Source: Linum tenue (taxonomy: Eukaryota; Streptophyta; Magnoliopsida; Malpighiales; Linaceae). Taken from it: 64,000 bases of DNA. The stretch spans positions 19,307,475 through 19,371,474 of the forward strand of contig CAMGYJ010000008.1 in assembly GCA_946122785.1 (NCBI GenBank). Direction: 5' to 3'. A program made the translations under genes and the position numbers. This document shows, in pieces, positions 23,981 through 36,432 of this stretch; position 1 is the first letter of the stretch, and each line of letters begins with the position of its first letter. A model generated the notes under the pieces. It was not told the DNA's origin. It saw nothing but the letters and a program-made list of their open reading frames with translations, and did no database searches.

Positions 23981-25600
23981 TTACTGTGTAGAATTCATTG
24001 TCAAATGAAATCTTGTGTTTGTTATGCCATATTCAAATCTTTAGAAATAGAATGAATTGTCGTGTAAAATTCATTGTCAAATGAATTCCTCTGTTTGGTA
24101 TGTCATATTTATAAGTAATTTAGTTATAAAAGAGCACTCTATTATAATTAGTAAATAGTTGTGAAATTCATTTGAAAATTCCATCTCAATTTCTCGGAAT
24201 TGCTATAACTAGTTTCAATTCCATGGAATTCAAAATTTAGAATTGAAAATGAATTCTTTTAAAAATACCAAACACGAAAATGCTTCATTCCAAAATGAAT
24301 TTCTTAAAATTTATGAAATTCTTTATACAAAACGGTATGTTAAAGTAGAGAATTAACTCTAGAATTGGTGGCTAAGAATAAACCAAATGATGGCTGGTTA
24401 TAATAGCATCACTACATTAAGAAATCCTACTAAGACATAGACTCCTAGTCCAGTTAAGATAAGGATCAAGGACTCCTAATTTAAGAAGTACGAGCAATAT
24501 TGGCTAAACTTGTATATCTTTTCCATTAACGACTTGGAATCCGGGTTGCATTAGGATTTCATGTTCAATGTCCGAAAGTAGGTTACCTTCAAAATTTTAC
24601 TCCGAGTAATACCTAAATCTACGAATCAACTTAGTAATCCTAGTCCAACAAGGAATATCAATCCATAAAGAATTTCTAGTTATATTAGGGAATTTATTTT
24701 TAGGTGCTTCTTCAAAGAGTATTCTAAGTTCGATCCATAAGGTTTCGAAAAACAACAAATGAACTACAAGGTTGTACAATATTAGTGACATCTAACATCA
24801 CATTGTTACCATCAAAGTGATGAGAGTTTAAGGATTGAACAATTTGAAGTTCTATATACAAGTTTCTCAGTCACATGTCGCTTTGTACTTGTTGCAACTG
24901 AAATGATTCCGTGGCATTACAATGTCTATCACAATAAAGATGAAATTAGTATAAAATATATCAAGTTATTTGCGTGTGAATGCATATATTTAGAGGCGAA
25001 AATCATAAATAAATGAACAAACTCGAAAATATCTTTCATCTACCGAAGAAGGTCGAATCTTCATAGTATACCCAACAAATAATCACGTACCATACTATAA
25101 GAAAATATCATTGGCATGTCTACCAATCTAATAAATGTGTCACATAAGTTATCTCACCCTCTTTTTCCCTCTTCGTGGGGTTCACATCTCCATGTATCAA
25201 AATCTCAATTTACTAGAAAATAGTCCGATTGTGCTAATAAGTCAACCAAGAACTTGCTTTAATGAAAAGAATTAGACATAATGCATGCCAGCCATTCTCC
25301 CCTTTTGACCTCATCACTTCACCATTAATCTTCAATCCAATCCCTAATCCCCATTCCCCACCTTTCCCGCTCTGTAAAACAGAATTCCCTAACTACCAAA
25401 AAACCATTTCTGTTCCTTCTTCTTAGATTCCACCATCGCCATTTTTAGCAATCGAGTTGCAGACCTCCGCTTCCAAAATCCATTACCGTAGTTGTAGTCA
25501 GTGTGGATATAGTCCACCCCCAACTTTCCTGCATCAAATTCCGGTCACCATCACCTACCCTCTTGTCTCTCTAATCCCCACCGCTAATCTCGCCTCTCAT
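23981..25600. other. Intergenic DNA upstream of the receptor-like protein gene
   Basis: No gene is recognised. At 23981-24330 the words AATTCATT and TGAATT recur many times, suggesting a decayed low-complexity repeat. The last 400 bases become pyrimidine-rich (CCCTAATCCCCATTCCCC-type text near 25340), as expected for a promoter and leader of the plus-strand gene at 25736. Confidence 0.4.
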
Positions 25601-25630
25601 CAATCCTCACTTTCCCTTTCTTCAATTCCT

Positions 25631-25631
<1 letters not shown>

Positions 25632-25664
<33 letters not shown>
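25632..25664 (+). repeat. (CT)n microsatellite in the RLP4 leader
   Basis: About 16 uninterrupted CT units lie 70-100 bases before the start codon, probably within the 5' untranslated region. CT tracts are common in plant leaders and can act as expression-tuning elements. It would be a length-polymorphic marker. Confidence 0.85.
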
Positions 25665-25665
<1 letters not shown>

Positions 25666-25735
25666 TTACTCCACTTTCCAGACTACACTTCCCCATTCCT
25701 TCTTCTTCTTGAATTCCCATCCCACCACCACCGCC

Positions 25736-28700
25736 ATGCCTCTCCTTCTACTGCTCTTCTTCCTCCTGCGCTTCTTCACTTCTTTCCAATCAGCTCTCTC
25801 CGCTGCTCCATTTGGTAATTGCAATGCTTGCTTGCTGTTAATGTCTTTCTTTTTGTTTGTTTCTTGTTTGTTTGATGCCTTTCTTTCTTGTGTGTGGTGG
25901 TGGAACAGATATTGCCTACCACATTGATTGCGGCGGCCCCACCAACGTCACCGACCCGTTCAACACCACCTGGCTCGCCGACAGATACTACACCGGCGGA
26001 TCCACCTCCGTCGTCTCCGAGCCGCTCCACTTCCGGCACCCGCAGGAGAAGACGCTCCGCTACTTCCCGCTCTCATCGGGGAAGAAGAACTGCTACATTC
26101 TCCCTCTCCCTTCCGGCCGCTACTACTTCCGCACCTTCACCGTCTACGACAACTACGACGGCAAGTCCCACTCCCCTAGCTTCGACGCCTCACTGGAAGG
26201 CACTCTGGTCTTCTCCTGGCGCTCCCCCTGGCCAGAATCCCTAGCTCGCGACGGCGCCTATTCCGATCTCTTCGCCTTCGTCAAGGACGGGGAGGCGGAT
26301 GTCTGCTTCTACAGTATCGCCACTGACCCGCCCGTAATTGGCTCACTCGAAATCCGCCAGGTCGATCCGTTGTCCTACTCCGCCGCCGATCTTGGTGACC
26401 GGTTTATTTTGGTCAACTACGGCCGATTGTCCTGTGGTAGCGACCAATGGGGGCCGGGTTTCACCAACGACGTCGATTACTTCGGCCGATCGTGGCAATC
26501 CGACGAAGAGCTCCGCACTCCCAACACGTCCAAAATTGTCCGCGTCGTCTCCACCAGGGAGTCGATTTCGGGAGTCAATCAGGCACCGAATTACTTCCCG
26601 ATGAAGCTGTATCAGATGGCGGTTACCGGGAATGGAGTGCTGGAGTATGAAATTCAGGTGGACGCGAAGATGGATTACTTGCTGTGGTTCCATTTCGCTG
26701 AGATTGACTCCACTGTCAACAAGAAGGGGCAGAGAGTCTTCGATGTGTTGGTGAATGAGAAGAACGCCAGCAGAGTCGACATATTTGCGCAGGTGGGGAG
26801 CTTCGCAGCTTACAGTTTTAGCTACACTGTGCATAACTTGAGCAGCACTACTCTGAGCGTGAAGCTGGTGCCGGTAGCTGGTGGAGCGCCTATTATATGC
26901 GGGATTGAGAATTACGCTCTTGTTCCCAATGATATCGCCACTATGCCCGAGCAAGGTATGTTTGAACTGCCATTTCTACTTGGTTCTGCTGCACTCAGTC
27001 GGTTCAAATTGGGTTTTCTTCTTTCTTTGGAATCATCGAATTGCATGTTACTTAGTTGCTTGAGGGACGGTCATGCATGGATAACGGTGGAGAGAGGTTG
27101 GCAATGAAGGCTGTTCTTGTTCTCAGAATTGTAGTTCACTGATCAGGTGTTTCTGTTTGTTTGTAGTGACTGCCATGAAAGCATTGAAAGACTCTCTCCG
27201 AGTTCCTGATAGGATGGGTTGGAATGGTGATCCTTGTGCTCCCACGAACTGGGATGCTTGGGAAGGGGTTACATGCCGTCCAGACATTAATGATACCGGC
27301 CTTGTCATATCCCAAATGTGAGCATTCTCCTACTTCCTGGATCTAGTGCATGTGGTCATGGTTTTCGTCCTCTCTCATTTTACTTCTGTTCTCCTACATT
27401 ATTTCAGAGATCTTGGGAGTCAAGGCCTTAAAGGGTTCATAAGTGATCAAATCAGTCTCCTTACGAATTTGGTAAGCTTGTAAGTATCTGCTACCAACAT
27501 TCTAATGAACTTTTGACTTTGTGACGGTATAGCTTAAAATGGAAACATACTTATAGGAATCCTATTTCTACAATTACTGTTAGAGGCAGTTGTCTGTTAT
27601 TACTAGACTTTTCCTTTGGGAATTCCAACAAATAAACTTCGCATGCTAGTCACTATCCTTCATTATCTGCTTTCTACTGCTAGCTTTCTTAGTACAGAAA
27701 GGAAGCATAAGAAGTGATCAGGTTTCCTCCAAAGGGAACTTACCACCCCTCAGCTTTCTCTGTAGAAGCCGATGTTAGATTCTGACACAGTTTTGAGAAC
27801 TTCACTTTTCTATTTGAATCGAAAATTTATATGCATCCAGTGTAGCTAAATAATTATAATTACATAATGTTCTTCAAATATACAGGAATATGAGTGGCAA
27901 TTCATTGGGAGGAAACTTACCTGATGGGCTCGGTCATAAATCTCTCGTACGGCTGTAAGTAGCATGCAGTTAATGCTCAGTTTGATGTTATTTGCTTGAG
28001 TTTCTTCAAAGTTATTATGTCATAGGAATAAGTTTTTTGTCCTCTGGCAACACATTTTAAGATGAAGTTTCTGATTTTGTATTCTGGATCTGTTAACAGT
28101 AAGCAAACATGGCAGGCATTTTATTATGCTTATCTGCTTTTGGATTCATGTTAAACAGAAAGAAGGTTACCTTAACATTGAAGGATATGTAGCTTAGCAG
28201 CTCATCCTTCTCTCGTGCAGCCCATGTAATGATACCAGTCGTACTTTGCTTGCTGGAAACTGAAGTCAGGCCAGGAAATATCACATTAGTTCTTTTGCTT
28301 TTTCACAAACTACCATCTAGGCCCTAGCTTCTCTGATGTTCTAGTATTTCTACACTTCAATATTAGTAAACTTGATTTGTTTGTCAAATTTTTCTTACCG
28401 CTTTGGTTGATAATCGATATCTGAGGCTCCCGTGTCGGGACTTGGGGGTTAATAGATGACATAACTCTTTTGTATCTAGTCATACATACTTTAGCTATCA
28501 TTTGATGTAGTCACAATTCTGAAGCCATACTTACTATGAAGAGCATTTGCTTAATTATGTGACTTTTTCCTATGATTGCTTATGATTTGGGTTTATACTG
28601 TGTAGGGATTTATCAGACAATCAGTTCTCAGGTCCCATACCAGAAAGTTTAACTTCTTCGAGTCTGAAATTAATGTAAGTTTGTCTTCTTGTATTGGTTA

Positions 28701-31388
28701 CTCTGTATTACACTTCTATATCTCCAATGCATGTTTGCAAAATCTTACATAACTTAAATTTAAATGAAATTCAAATTTTATGGTGTCCATTTGATTCATT
28801 CTGTTGAACCCTTCCTTTGCCGTAAAGTGTGGTGATTGGATGGTGACTTGTTATAGTGGCTTGGCAACATTGTATTATCTTTTTGAGATAGAATGGCATA
28901 ATCTGCTGTTACATTTCTACCACATTCATTCGTAGCACTGAATTGAAACTCAAGTAGAAAGTGTATGAAAGAATATATTGCTCAATGAATTCAGTGTTGT
29001 TATACCTATCCCATAAGAGGACATACTGTTGAACCCTTCCTGCGTTTGAAAACCTGCTTAGCACATTTGCAATAAGATGAAGCATAGAGCTGCTTTACTG
29101 GTCCTTGGACAATTTGAATGTATTGTAATTCATGGGTGAATGAATTACCTCATTCAGTGGGAGAATGGAAATGGATGGGCTCAGCCAGATTTTTACTGTT
29201 TCTGTTACCCTTTGTTGCTTAATTCATCAGTAGATTACCCTTAATTGCTGGAACTTTGTCATACTCCTTTGGCTATTGGATTGACCTCGTAACTCTTTTT
29301 CCAGGTTATTGAATGATAACCTATTAGAAGGGCGAGTCCCAGAAGAACTTTATTCTATTGGTATGCATGGTGGATCCATCAAGTAAGTTCTTTCTGCAAT
29401 GTTTCACAATATGTAATATTCTGAAATATTTTCTGAAACTATCAAATCATAAGCGTCACGTAATATTATGTGATGTATTGAAGTTAGTTCTTTTTCTCAA
29501 CTGTCTTTGACATTATGGCACCATCCTGCAAAGTTTATTGTAAAAGAGAAAGATCACAAGGTCACCATGCAATATTTTCCTGTCAGCCTTAGTGTCCCTT
29601 TAAATTCTAGCCATGTAGTTTATCTCAGGAGGCTAGCCAACTATAAAATTTGAGTCCATTGCTGACTAGCCTCTGTTGATACAAAAGTCCGTTGTATATA
29701 CATCTACCATATTCTTCATACGGGTTTGTCAGAAACATTCACTTTCATTTTGCAAAGGAAAGCTCTAAATCAGACCCAGTTAGACAAGGAAGTGCCATTT
29801 GTAGCATTTTCGTGTTCATTAACTGAGACCATAATTCTATTGTAGTATATTGACCCGGTGTGTTTCTGTCCAAACTATGGACTTTCGAGTCCTTTTTTCT
29901 CATCTATTGTCTAAGAGGTGAGGTGACTTCATATGGAGCAAGGCAGGGTCTAGGGTGATGGTAAAATCACTGCCATGATTACCATTAAAGCTACTTGGCT
30001 ATGGTGCTCCCAGCCCATAATTGCTCATAATCTTTTACAAGTTGGGACTTGGGTCATCAGTAATACAGCTGGGCCATTGGATAGTGTAGCTTATTCCTTA
30101 TACATATATTACGTGGTTCCATTTTAAGGTTATCTTTTCTGTTGGTATCACCCTCGTTACCTTTAAGATACTTAAAAGGTTCCATTTAAAACTGATGTTT
30201 CATTTCATTACTGAATGAAAGAGAACCTTGGTTTTGCAGCCTTTCAGGTAACAAAGCCTTGTGTGGTGTACCCTCATTACCAGACTGCTCCTTAGTGTGG
30301 GAAAATGGTCATTTATCCAAGGGTGGCAAAATCGGTATCGCTATAGCTTGTGTTGTGGTATTCCTTGGGATTCTTTTCGTGATCTACATTTGCTGGATCA
30401 GAAGGACTAGACATGATTATGACTTTGCTCCACCTCATGACCTAATGTGTAAGTATTTTAAAAAATTCCAAGTTTGTTTCTTTAATTTGCATATATGATA
30501 TCTGGAAAATTTCAAAGCTCAAATTTCCATGTTATAGCTAGTTTAGTGACTATCATCGGGTTAAACAATAGGACCTCTTCAATTTTTTGTGTTTGTGGTG
30601 TTTTCAATTTGCTACATCTGAAGCTTCAGATATCAATAGGTAGTTATTATATTAAGAAGATACCAAGATCTGTTATTGACTACCATAAGTTGACAGTGAG
30701 AGATAAGCTACTTGGAAGCATTGTGGAGAGTAAGTAGGTTAGTGGCCAGTCTTATGAAAACTGCAGAGTCTAAGTAGTGGGTAAATCCGGCTTGAAGATG
30801 ATTGTTAAAGCGAATAAGCTTTTATAGTTTCCAAAAGGTGGCATAGATTTCTCTGTCTGTGTTAATCCAGGAACTTTATCAATGTTGGTTGCTTGCCATA
30901 GAAATCCTCTGCAGACGCTGAATAGCCGTGAATTCATTATTGCTGGTTTATTGTGGTAGAACTTTTCCTGCTGTAGTCCTTGTTGCTCTATTGGAGATAT
31001 ATCCTAGTATTCCCGACCAAAGCCAGCAGATAATACAAATAGTCAGAATTACGAGCCTGAATATGTACCAAATTTTTGCTTTCCCAATCATATTAAGAAC
31101 TGGAATGCACCTGGAATCACAGAAAGGTCTTGCCTGTTAGGTACAGCCCTAGAGATTGAAGCAGAGTAGATACATTCAAACATGTTAAGAAAGAGGCTTC
31201 TTTGCTGAATTTTTGTTCAGGCACAGAATATGAAATACGGCAACTCACTCCCTGCTCCTGAAATTTTGTGCTATTGTTTTGCAGCAATGGCAGCAAAAAG
31301 GAACAGATACCAAAGACAGAAGTCGTTGATGCTTCTGGAAATGGAGAGTCAACATGCCAAGGCATTATCATCACCAGGTCCCAACTAA
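25736..31388 (+). CDS. RLP4: RLP4-type malectin-like/LRR receptor-like protein
   Basis: Coding exons: 25736-25814, 25909-26955, 27167-27317, 27408-27479, 27886-27954, 28606-28674, 29305-29382, 30240-30448, 31285-31388. All introns are GT-AG with consistent phase, giving 625 residues, about the length of Arabidopsis At1g28340/At1g25570 proteins. Order: signal peptide (1-24); malectin-like di-glucose-binding ectodomain (about 27-370, starting AYHIDCGGPTNVTD); LRR N-cap with WNGDPCAPTNW; about four LRRs with one repeat per 69-78-base exon (DLGSQGLKG, NMSGNSLGG, DLSDNQFSG); membrane helix (553-575); and a basic tail of about 50 residues ending in a conserved KSLMLLEMESQHAK block. There is no kinase, so signalling must need a partner. 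Exon 2 is strikingly GC-rich at third positions compared with the other exons. Family is firm; which of the two Arabidopsis-like paralogues it matches is less so. Confidence 0.93.
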
Positions 31389-32253
31389 CAAACCAGGTCG
31401 TATATCCGAAGTGGTAAACATATTCATCTATCTGCGCAACATGCTCTTACGACATCCCAGCACAGCTCAAATCGAACAATGGATGATGAGAAGGAACCGA
31501 GATGGCAGGGGACCCAGAATGTGACAAGTGGAAAGTTCTTGGCCAAGAAAAGCAAGGGGGCCGTTTGAGCTGTAAGATGAGATGATAATGACCTTGCTTC
31601 CTTCCCTTCCTTCCCCAGTTTTGGAATCTGTTGCATGGGATGGGGCCAGTGAAAGTCGCATGGATACAACCTTTATACAAATAACACACAGAAAACTGTT
31701 TTTTTTTTCTTCTGTTGGGTAGAACAGAAAACTGTCTATATGTTGATGATGATACAATGTATCTTGCACTGATTTTTTTTTAGTTTGCCTAGATTCCCCC
31801 ACTGGCCGTGGAAAGCAAATTGGATAAGGCTTCCCATTCTTCTGTAACTCACCACCATTGTGCGCCTTTTTTGGGACTGTTGCTGTTGTGTAATGTTAAC
31901 TGTCAGGTACAGGATGTCATGCTAACTTTCTATAAGGACAATTAGGGAATTTTGATTATTTAAAAACTGGATCTAAATATGAGTTAGGTTTTTTAACCCG
32001 CATCCCTTTATTCCAGCGAGTTCGGATTCTTCTGTGGCTGCCTGCCTGCCGTTTCGTTTTCCGGTCGGAGTCTTCACTTCATCGTCGACGAGGAAGCTGG
32101 TCGGCCTGCTCCCGGTGGTTGCAGTTTAGGCGGCTGGTCGATTTCGTATGGGCTCGTCGTCGGGGGACGGGTGTGCGTAGTGGTCGTCGAGTTTCCGTCG
32201 ACCATGGTTTTCTTTGGTCATCACGACCAGTCTTCTGCAACGTCCACCAGCCC
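31389..32253. other. RLP4 3' flank and unassigned DNA
   Basis: 31389 to about 31920 is the probable 3' untranslated region and downstream DNA of the receptor-like gene. 32000-32253 is GC-richer, with CGTCGACGAGG-type text, and continues after the LINE insertion (33088-33180). It is a single older sequence of unknown nature, split by the LINE. I recognise no coding domain in it. Confidence 0.35.
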
Positions 32254-32270
32254 GCCGGATTATGTATGTT
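32254..32270. repeat. 17-base LINE target-site duplication, left copy
   Basis: GCCGGATTATGTATGTT here is repeated exactly at 33071-33087. It brackets the minus-strand LINE, with the T-run (poly-A of the minus strand) immediately inside. The final two T could belong to the tail, leaving a 15-base minimum. Confidence 0.9.
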
Positions 32271-33070
32271 TTTTTTTGTCAAAAGATAATCGATATATTG
32301 ATCAAAAACATAGGTAATTACATCCTGGCATTGAGCCATGCCAGCAAATTAAAGCAACGACTCGTAGTCGGGTACAAAGAAAGAGCCTTTCTAGCCACCA
32401 AGTGGGCTGCCCTATTGCTACGCCGACCTACAAACCGAACAGAGAAACCTCTCAACGAACCCAGCAGCCCTACAATCTCCTCAAGTAGTGCCCCAACTCT
32501 ATTATCCCTAGTGTTTGACTGAGTAATCTTCTGAATAAGCACCTTGGCATCTCCCTCAAATCGCACCTCCACAAACCCCGAGTCCCGGCACCAGAGAACA
32601 GCTTCACGAAGAGCAAGGGTTTCAGCAACCAACGGGTCCTCAATGCCTGCAAACTGAAAGCCTCTGGCTATCAGAATGTCCCCCAAGTGATTCTTCACCA
32701 CCATCCCTCCTGCCGAGTGCGATGCTGCCTTGGTAGCCCCATCCCACAAGCAGATCATAGGACAGTGTGGAACCTCAACCTCCGGGGTAGCACGACCACC
32801 CTGGGCTTTCTCCTTCGGTAGACTGATCCATTCCTGGTACTGCTAGTGATACTGCCTCATCAAAGCCGGAAGCCCAAACTGTTTTCCCTCAAACACTACC
32901 CAGTTCCGGGACCTCCAAATTCGCCAGAGGACAGCCGTAACCGCCATAACCAAGTGGTCTTGATGGAGGAGATTCAACAATCTCTTCAGGAACAAGGGAA
33001 AAGTGTGACGAGGCAACCCCTGCCCGAGATACTCCAATCTGGCGTAATCCCAGATGGCTTGGGCCACAGG
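32271..33070 (-). mobile_element. 5'-truncated L1-type LINE (RNase H end)
   Basis: The element is an 800-base insertion between 17-base direct repeats. A short T-run at the left is its poly-A tail, so the element reads on the minus strand. It encodes the C-terminal end of a plant L1 ORF2. 33067-32843 gives the reverse-transcriptase zinc-binding tail (LWRIWRSRNWVVFEGK). 32758-32318 gives an RNase H-like domain (VKNHLGDILIARG, VAETLALREAV, FEGDAKVLI, GRRSNRAAHLVAR) with plausible acidic residues. A frame break separates them near 32800. It belongs to a different subfamily from the LINE at 34574-40737 and is dead on arrival by 5' truncation. Confidence 0.9.
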
Positions 33071-33188
33071 GCCGGATTATGTATGTTCGTTGAAGTGCAT
33101 CCGTGAAATTTGGGATTCTTGCTTCTGCTAGGCATCACGTACGTGACGAAGAAGCAAAGGAACGCAACAGCTATCAATTGTAGCCTTA

Positions 33189-33465
33189 GGGGTCATTTGG
33201 ATCCAGGTTTTTAATTTGTGCGATTTTGGATCAAATCACTAGTCTAAAAACCCAGGTTTTTAATTTGTGGAATTTGTGTGGGATTTTAAAATAGCTGATC
33301 ACTATCAGCTATTTCATAATCCCACAATTGTGGGTTTCTGAAATCTATAATATTTAAAATCTCTTACCATATAATTGCTTTCCAAACGAGTGATTTTAAT
33401 AAAATCCCACATAATGTAGGATTGTGCCCAAATCCCACACCCAAAACCTGCATCGAAATGACCCC
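33189..33465. mobile_element. Tourist-like MITE (PIF/Harbinger type)
   Basis: The ends GGGGTCATTTGGATCCAGG and CCTGCATCGAAATGACCCC are inverted repeats with one mismatch region. The element is flanked by TTA on both sides (33186-33188 and 33466-33468), the target-site duplication of PIF/Harbinger-derived MITEs. It is 277 bases long and has no coding capacity. The central part also folds, with AGCTGATCACTATCAGCT at about 33290. Confidence 0.85.
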
Positions 33466-34563
33466 TTAGTTGTATTCAAGATTCGGTGATTGTTAATGAG
33501 CTTTTTTGTGGTACCCTAGGATTGAGGAACGAAGACTAAATGGTTTTTTTTTTAATTATTGGTACAAATTGATAATCTCAGTTTATTAAAAAGCTCATTA
33601 TTAATTATATGTCGTCATTTTTCAATGTAAAATTTTCTCGGTTATCAATGATCGGTAAATAGACTATTCAGATTTTTTCTTACAAGTGTTAATAATTTAA
33701 CGAACATTATCAACATTCATATAAAGTACCATTAACAATATACAAAAATTGTAGTTAACATTTTTTTATATCGACGAATTCATTATTAAAATTATGTTTC
33801 CTCATTATTAACGATATTGTCAACATTTTCAAGAAAAATCACAGAACATTAACAATAATGATATAAACGGCAGGGTTTGCTTGTATGCCTGCTTGTTTCT
33901 ATACTTAACGTTGAATAAAAATACTATTAATGATTTTGGGTTGGTTTTTAACTAAATATAATTTCATTCTTAATGATGTTCTCAATTGTTATTAAATATT
34001 TTCAATATCATTATTAATGGTCTCATGTTGTTTTTTAAACTAATAATTTTTAACGTTTGGGTTGTTAATACAACATGTTTTTCACAATTTTTTTAGTGGC
34101 ATTTGAAACTTACCATTGCATGTGAACATTATTAATGATTTTATTTTGATTTTCAAGGAAATTTTATTTCCCAATGGACATTTAGGCGAGGTATCATTAG
34201 CTATATAGAGTCATATTATCAATAGTAAAAATATAATGTTGATAATGATATACAAAAATAATATTATCAACATTCCAATAAAGTATCATTAACAATATAA
34301 AAAATAATTGTTAATTTTTTTGGTTATCGATGAAATAACTATTAACTATTTTTTGTCATTATTAACGATATGTCATATCTCCAAGAGAAATCATAGAACG
34401 TTAACGATAATGAAACATGAAATCAACAACATTTGTTGGTCCCCTCCTAAACATAAAGTGTAATGTTGTTAATATTATCAATGATATTCTAACAAGTTAA
34501 TAATGGATGTTATTCATAATTCTTGGCATAAGGATGATAACGTCACATTGGATGGTTAATAAT
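33466..34563. repeat. AT-rich DNA with a diverged direct repeat
   Basis: Two diverged copies of about 155 bases lie at roughly 33700-33860 and 34255-34410. Both read ATTATCAACATTC, then ATAAAGTA(C/T)CATTAACAATATA, then TTAACGATAT, then TCA(C/T)AGAAC(A/G)TTAACAATAATG-like text. A further pair flanks the LINE insertion site (34510-34560 versus 40748-40795). The stretch is an old tandem-like AT-rich repeat with no gene. Confidence 0.55.
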
Positions 34564-34580
34564 AGACGCTATTGGGAAAA

Positions 34581-35523
34581 ATGCTCTTGAATACTCTCGT
34601 CTCATCCTTGCCGGTGAAGATTCCAGGCTTGTCTGGACGGCCGCCTGATGGTCCTGTTCCCATCTCTCAGGAGAAGGATCCATCATCGAGTGCGTTATCT
34701 GTGCAACCTATGAACTTCGAAGCTACGCTGGCTGGTTCTACACCAGAAGCATCAAGATCAAAATCTCAATGGACTTTCGTTGGAGCAAATGATCTAGAGA
34801 CGGGTTATTTTCAAGGCGAACCAGAGTTGAGACTATCGGAAAATTTCAAGGAAAGACTCTGCCAGCCCTGGAAAAAGACGCTTGTTGTTCGATTGTTGGG
34901 TCGCTCGGTGGCCTTTTCATACTTATGTTCACAGCTTTGCTGGATGTGGCGACCGATCGGCTCACTGGAGATTATGGATCTAAACAACGATACTTTTCTT
35001 GCGACCTTCGGGAACGGTCATGATTAATTGAAAGCCCTCATTGGAGGTCCTTGGGCTATCCTGGATCATTACCTAGTGGTTCATCAATGGTCGCCGACGT
35101 TCCATACTTTTGATAAGCCTCACCGATCAGTGGTGGCGTGGGTTCAGCTCCCCGAATTGCCAGTTCACTTCTATCACCGGGGAGTGCTCTTTTGCTATTG
35201 GTAATCTGGTTGGCAGGACAGTTAAACTTGATTATCATACAAAAAATCTAGAGAGGGGCAAATTTGCTCGTATTGCCATTGATTTGGACATGAGCAAACC
35301 TCTCCCCACGCGCATCCGGCTAGATGGAGCATGGAAGCAAGTTTTGTACGAAAACCTCCCTACGATCTGTTATTCCTGTGGGCGAATAGGGCATACGGAG
35401 GATTCTTGTCCTCTGAAGCAACTGCCTCCTCCTCTGACCATTATGGCGGCACCAGATCAAACGCAGAACTCGTCGCCGGTTACAGAGTCGCCGGAAGTCC
35501 CGCCAGCTACGGACCGTGGATAG
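34581..35523 (+). pseudogene. LINE ORF1, broken (DUF4283 + CCHC knuckle)
   Basis: ORF1 of plant L1 elements is an RNA-binding protein of the retrotransposition particle. Here the first part (34581-35027) gives a DUF4283-like start (FQGEPELRLSENFKERLCQPWKKTLV in pieces) and stops at TAA. The frame resumes at about 35035 with GGPWAILDHYLVVHQWSP and runs to 35523, including the zinc knuckle CYSCGRIGHTEDSC at about 35370-35410. A frame change near 34880-35030 separates the halves. 35530-36310 continues the variable C-terminal region in several frames. Confidence 0.85.
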
Positions 35524-36432
35524 GTCGTCAGGAAATCAAAGCGCCACAATAGGAAACCAGCGCCTGATCAGCCGTTATATCAAGGGAATAATTCAGGAAA
35601 GAGCTAAGAGGGGGCCGCTAATTTGGGAAGTACTAAAGGAAAGGGGAAGATTGAAGTGGGGAAGCTTAATCTGGGCAAAAAAGGAAAGGGGGATCATAAT
35701 AGTGGAACAGTTCAGGGTAAACAGGGCAAAGATAAAGGAAAAGGGATCTTATAGATGAAATCATCCAACGGTAACAACAAAGATGGGCTAGCTCAAGAAT
35801 GGCGCCAAGTTGGGCACAAAAGTAATGATATGAAGACAACTAGTGGGAACATTGAGCCCAAAGCTTCAACCTCAAAGCCCACTGCGCTAGACTTGACACA
35901 ACCCAATCCCTAGGCCTCGCAGGTGGTTTTGGATTTGAACAGCACGAAAATACAGATCCTTGCCGTCCCTGAGCTGAATCTTCATCGGAAGGAAAATCGG
36001 AATTCCAACTCCGATGCTCTAGTGTCACGGAAGCATGATCACAAACAGAAGAAAATTCAAACTTTGCAACCGAAAGGGGTCAATCTCAAAGCTTTCAAGA
36101 GGCCTCTTCAAATCCATAGCCCTGGGAAGAAGGAGGGTCAACTGAAGCATAAAAAGATTCCTATTCTGATCTCTCTAAAAGCGATCGAGGAATTCTGCAA
36201 TACTCCCCAAAAACAAGCAGAACAGCTTGAAAATCCTATAGGGTCGAGTTCAGGAGATGTTGCTATGGGGGAAACTCCTACAAATGAAGTCGTGGTGGCT
36301 GCAAATTGAGAAGGGGTAAAGGCGCCTTCGAACCCTACGCCCTCATGATCCTCGATCCCCTTCTGACCTTTTTCTTTCTGCTCTTTGACTTTTTACTTAT
36401 GGTTTATCAATATGAATTTAAAATTTTATCCT

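Noticed and set aside
25888..26244. Thr/Pro/Ser-rich 118-codon frame in RLP4 exon 2
   Set aside because: It is a shifted-frame shadow of the GC-rich malectin-like exon.
25736..31388. Receptor kinase assignment for the malectin-like/LRR gene
   Set aside because: After the membrane helix only about 50 residues remain, ending at a normal stop with the RLP4-type tail; no kinase motifs follow in 31389-32253.
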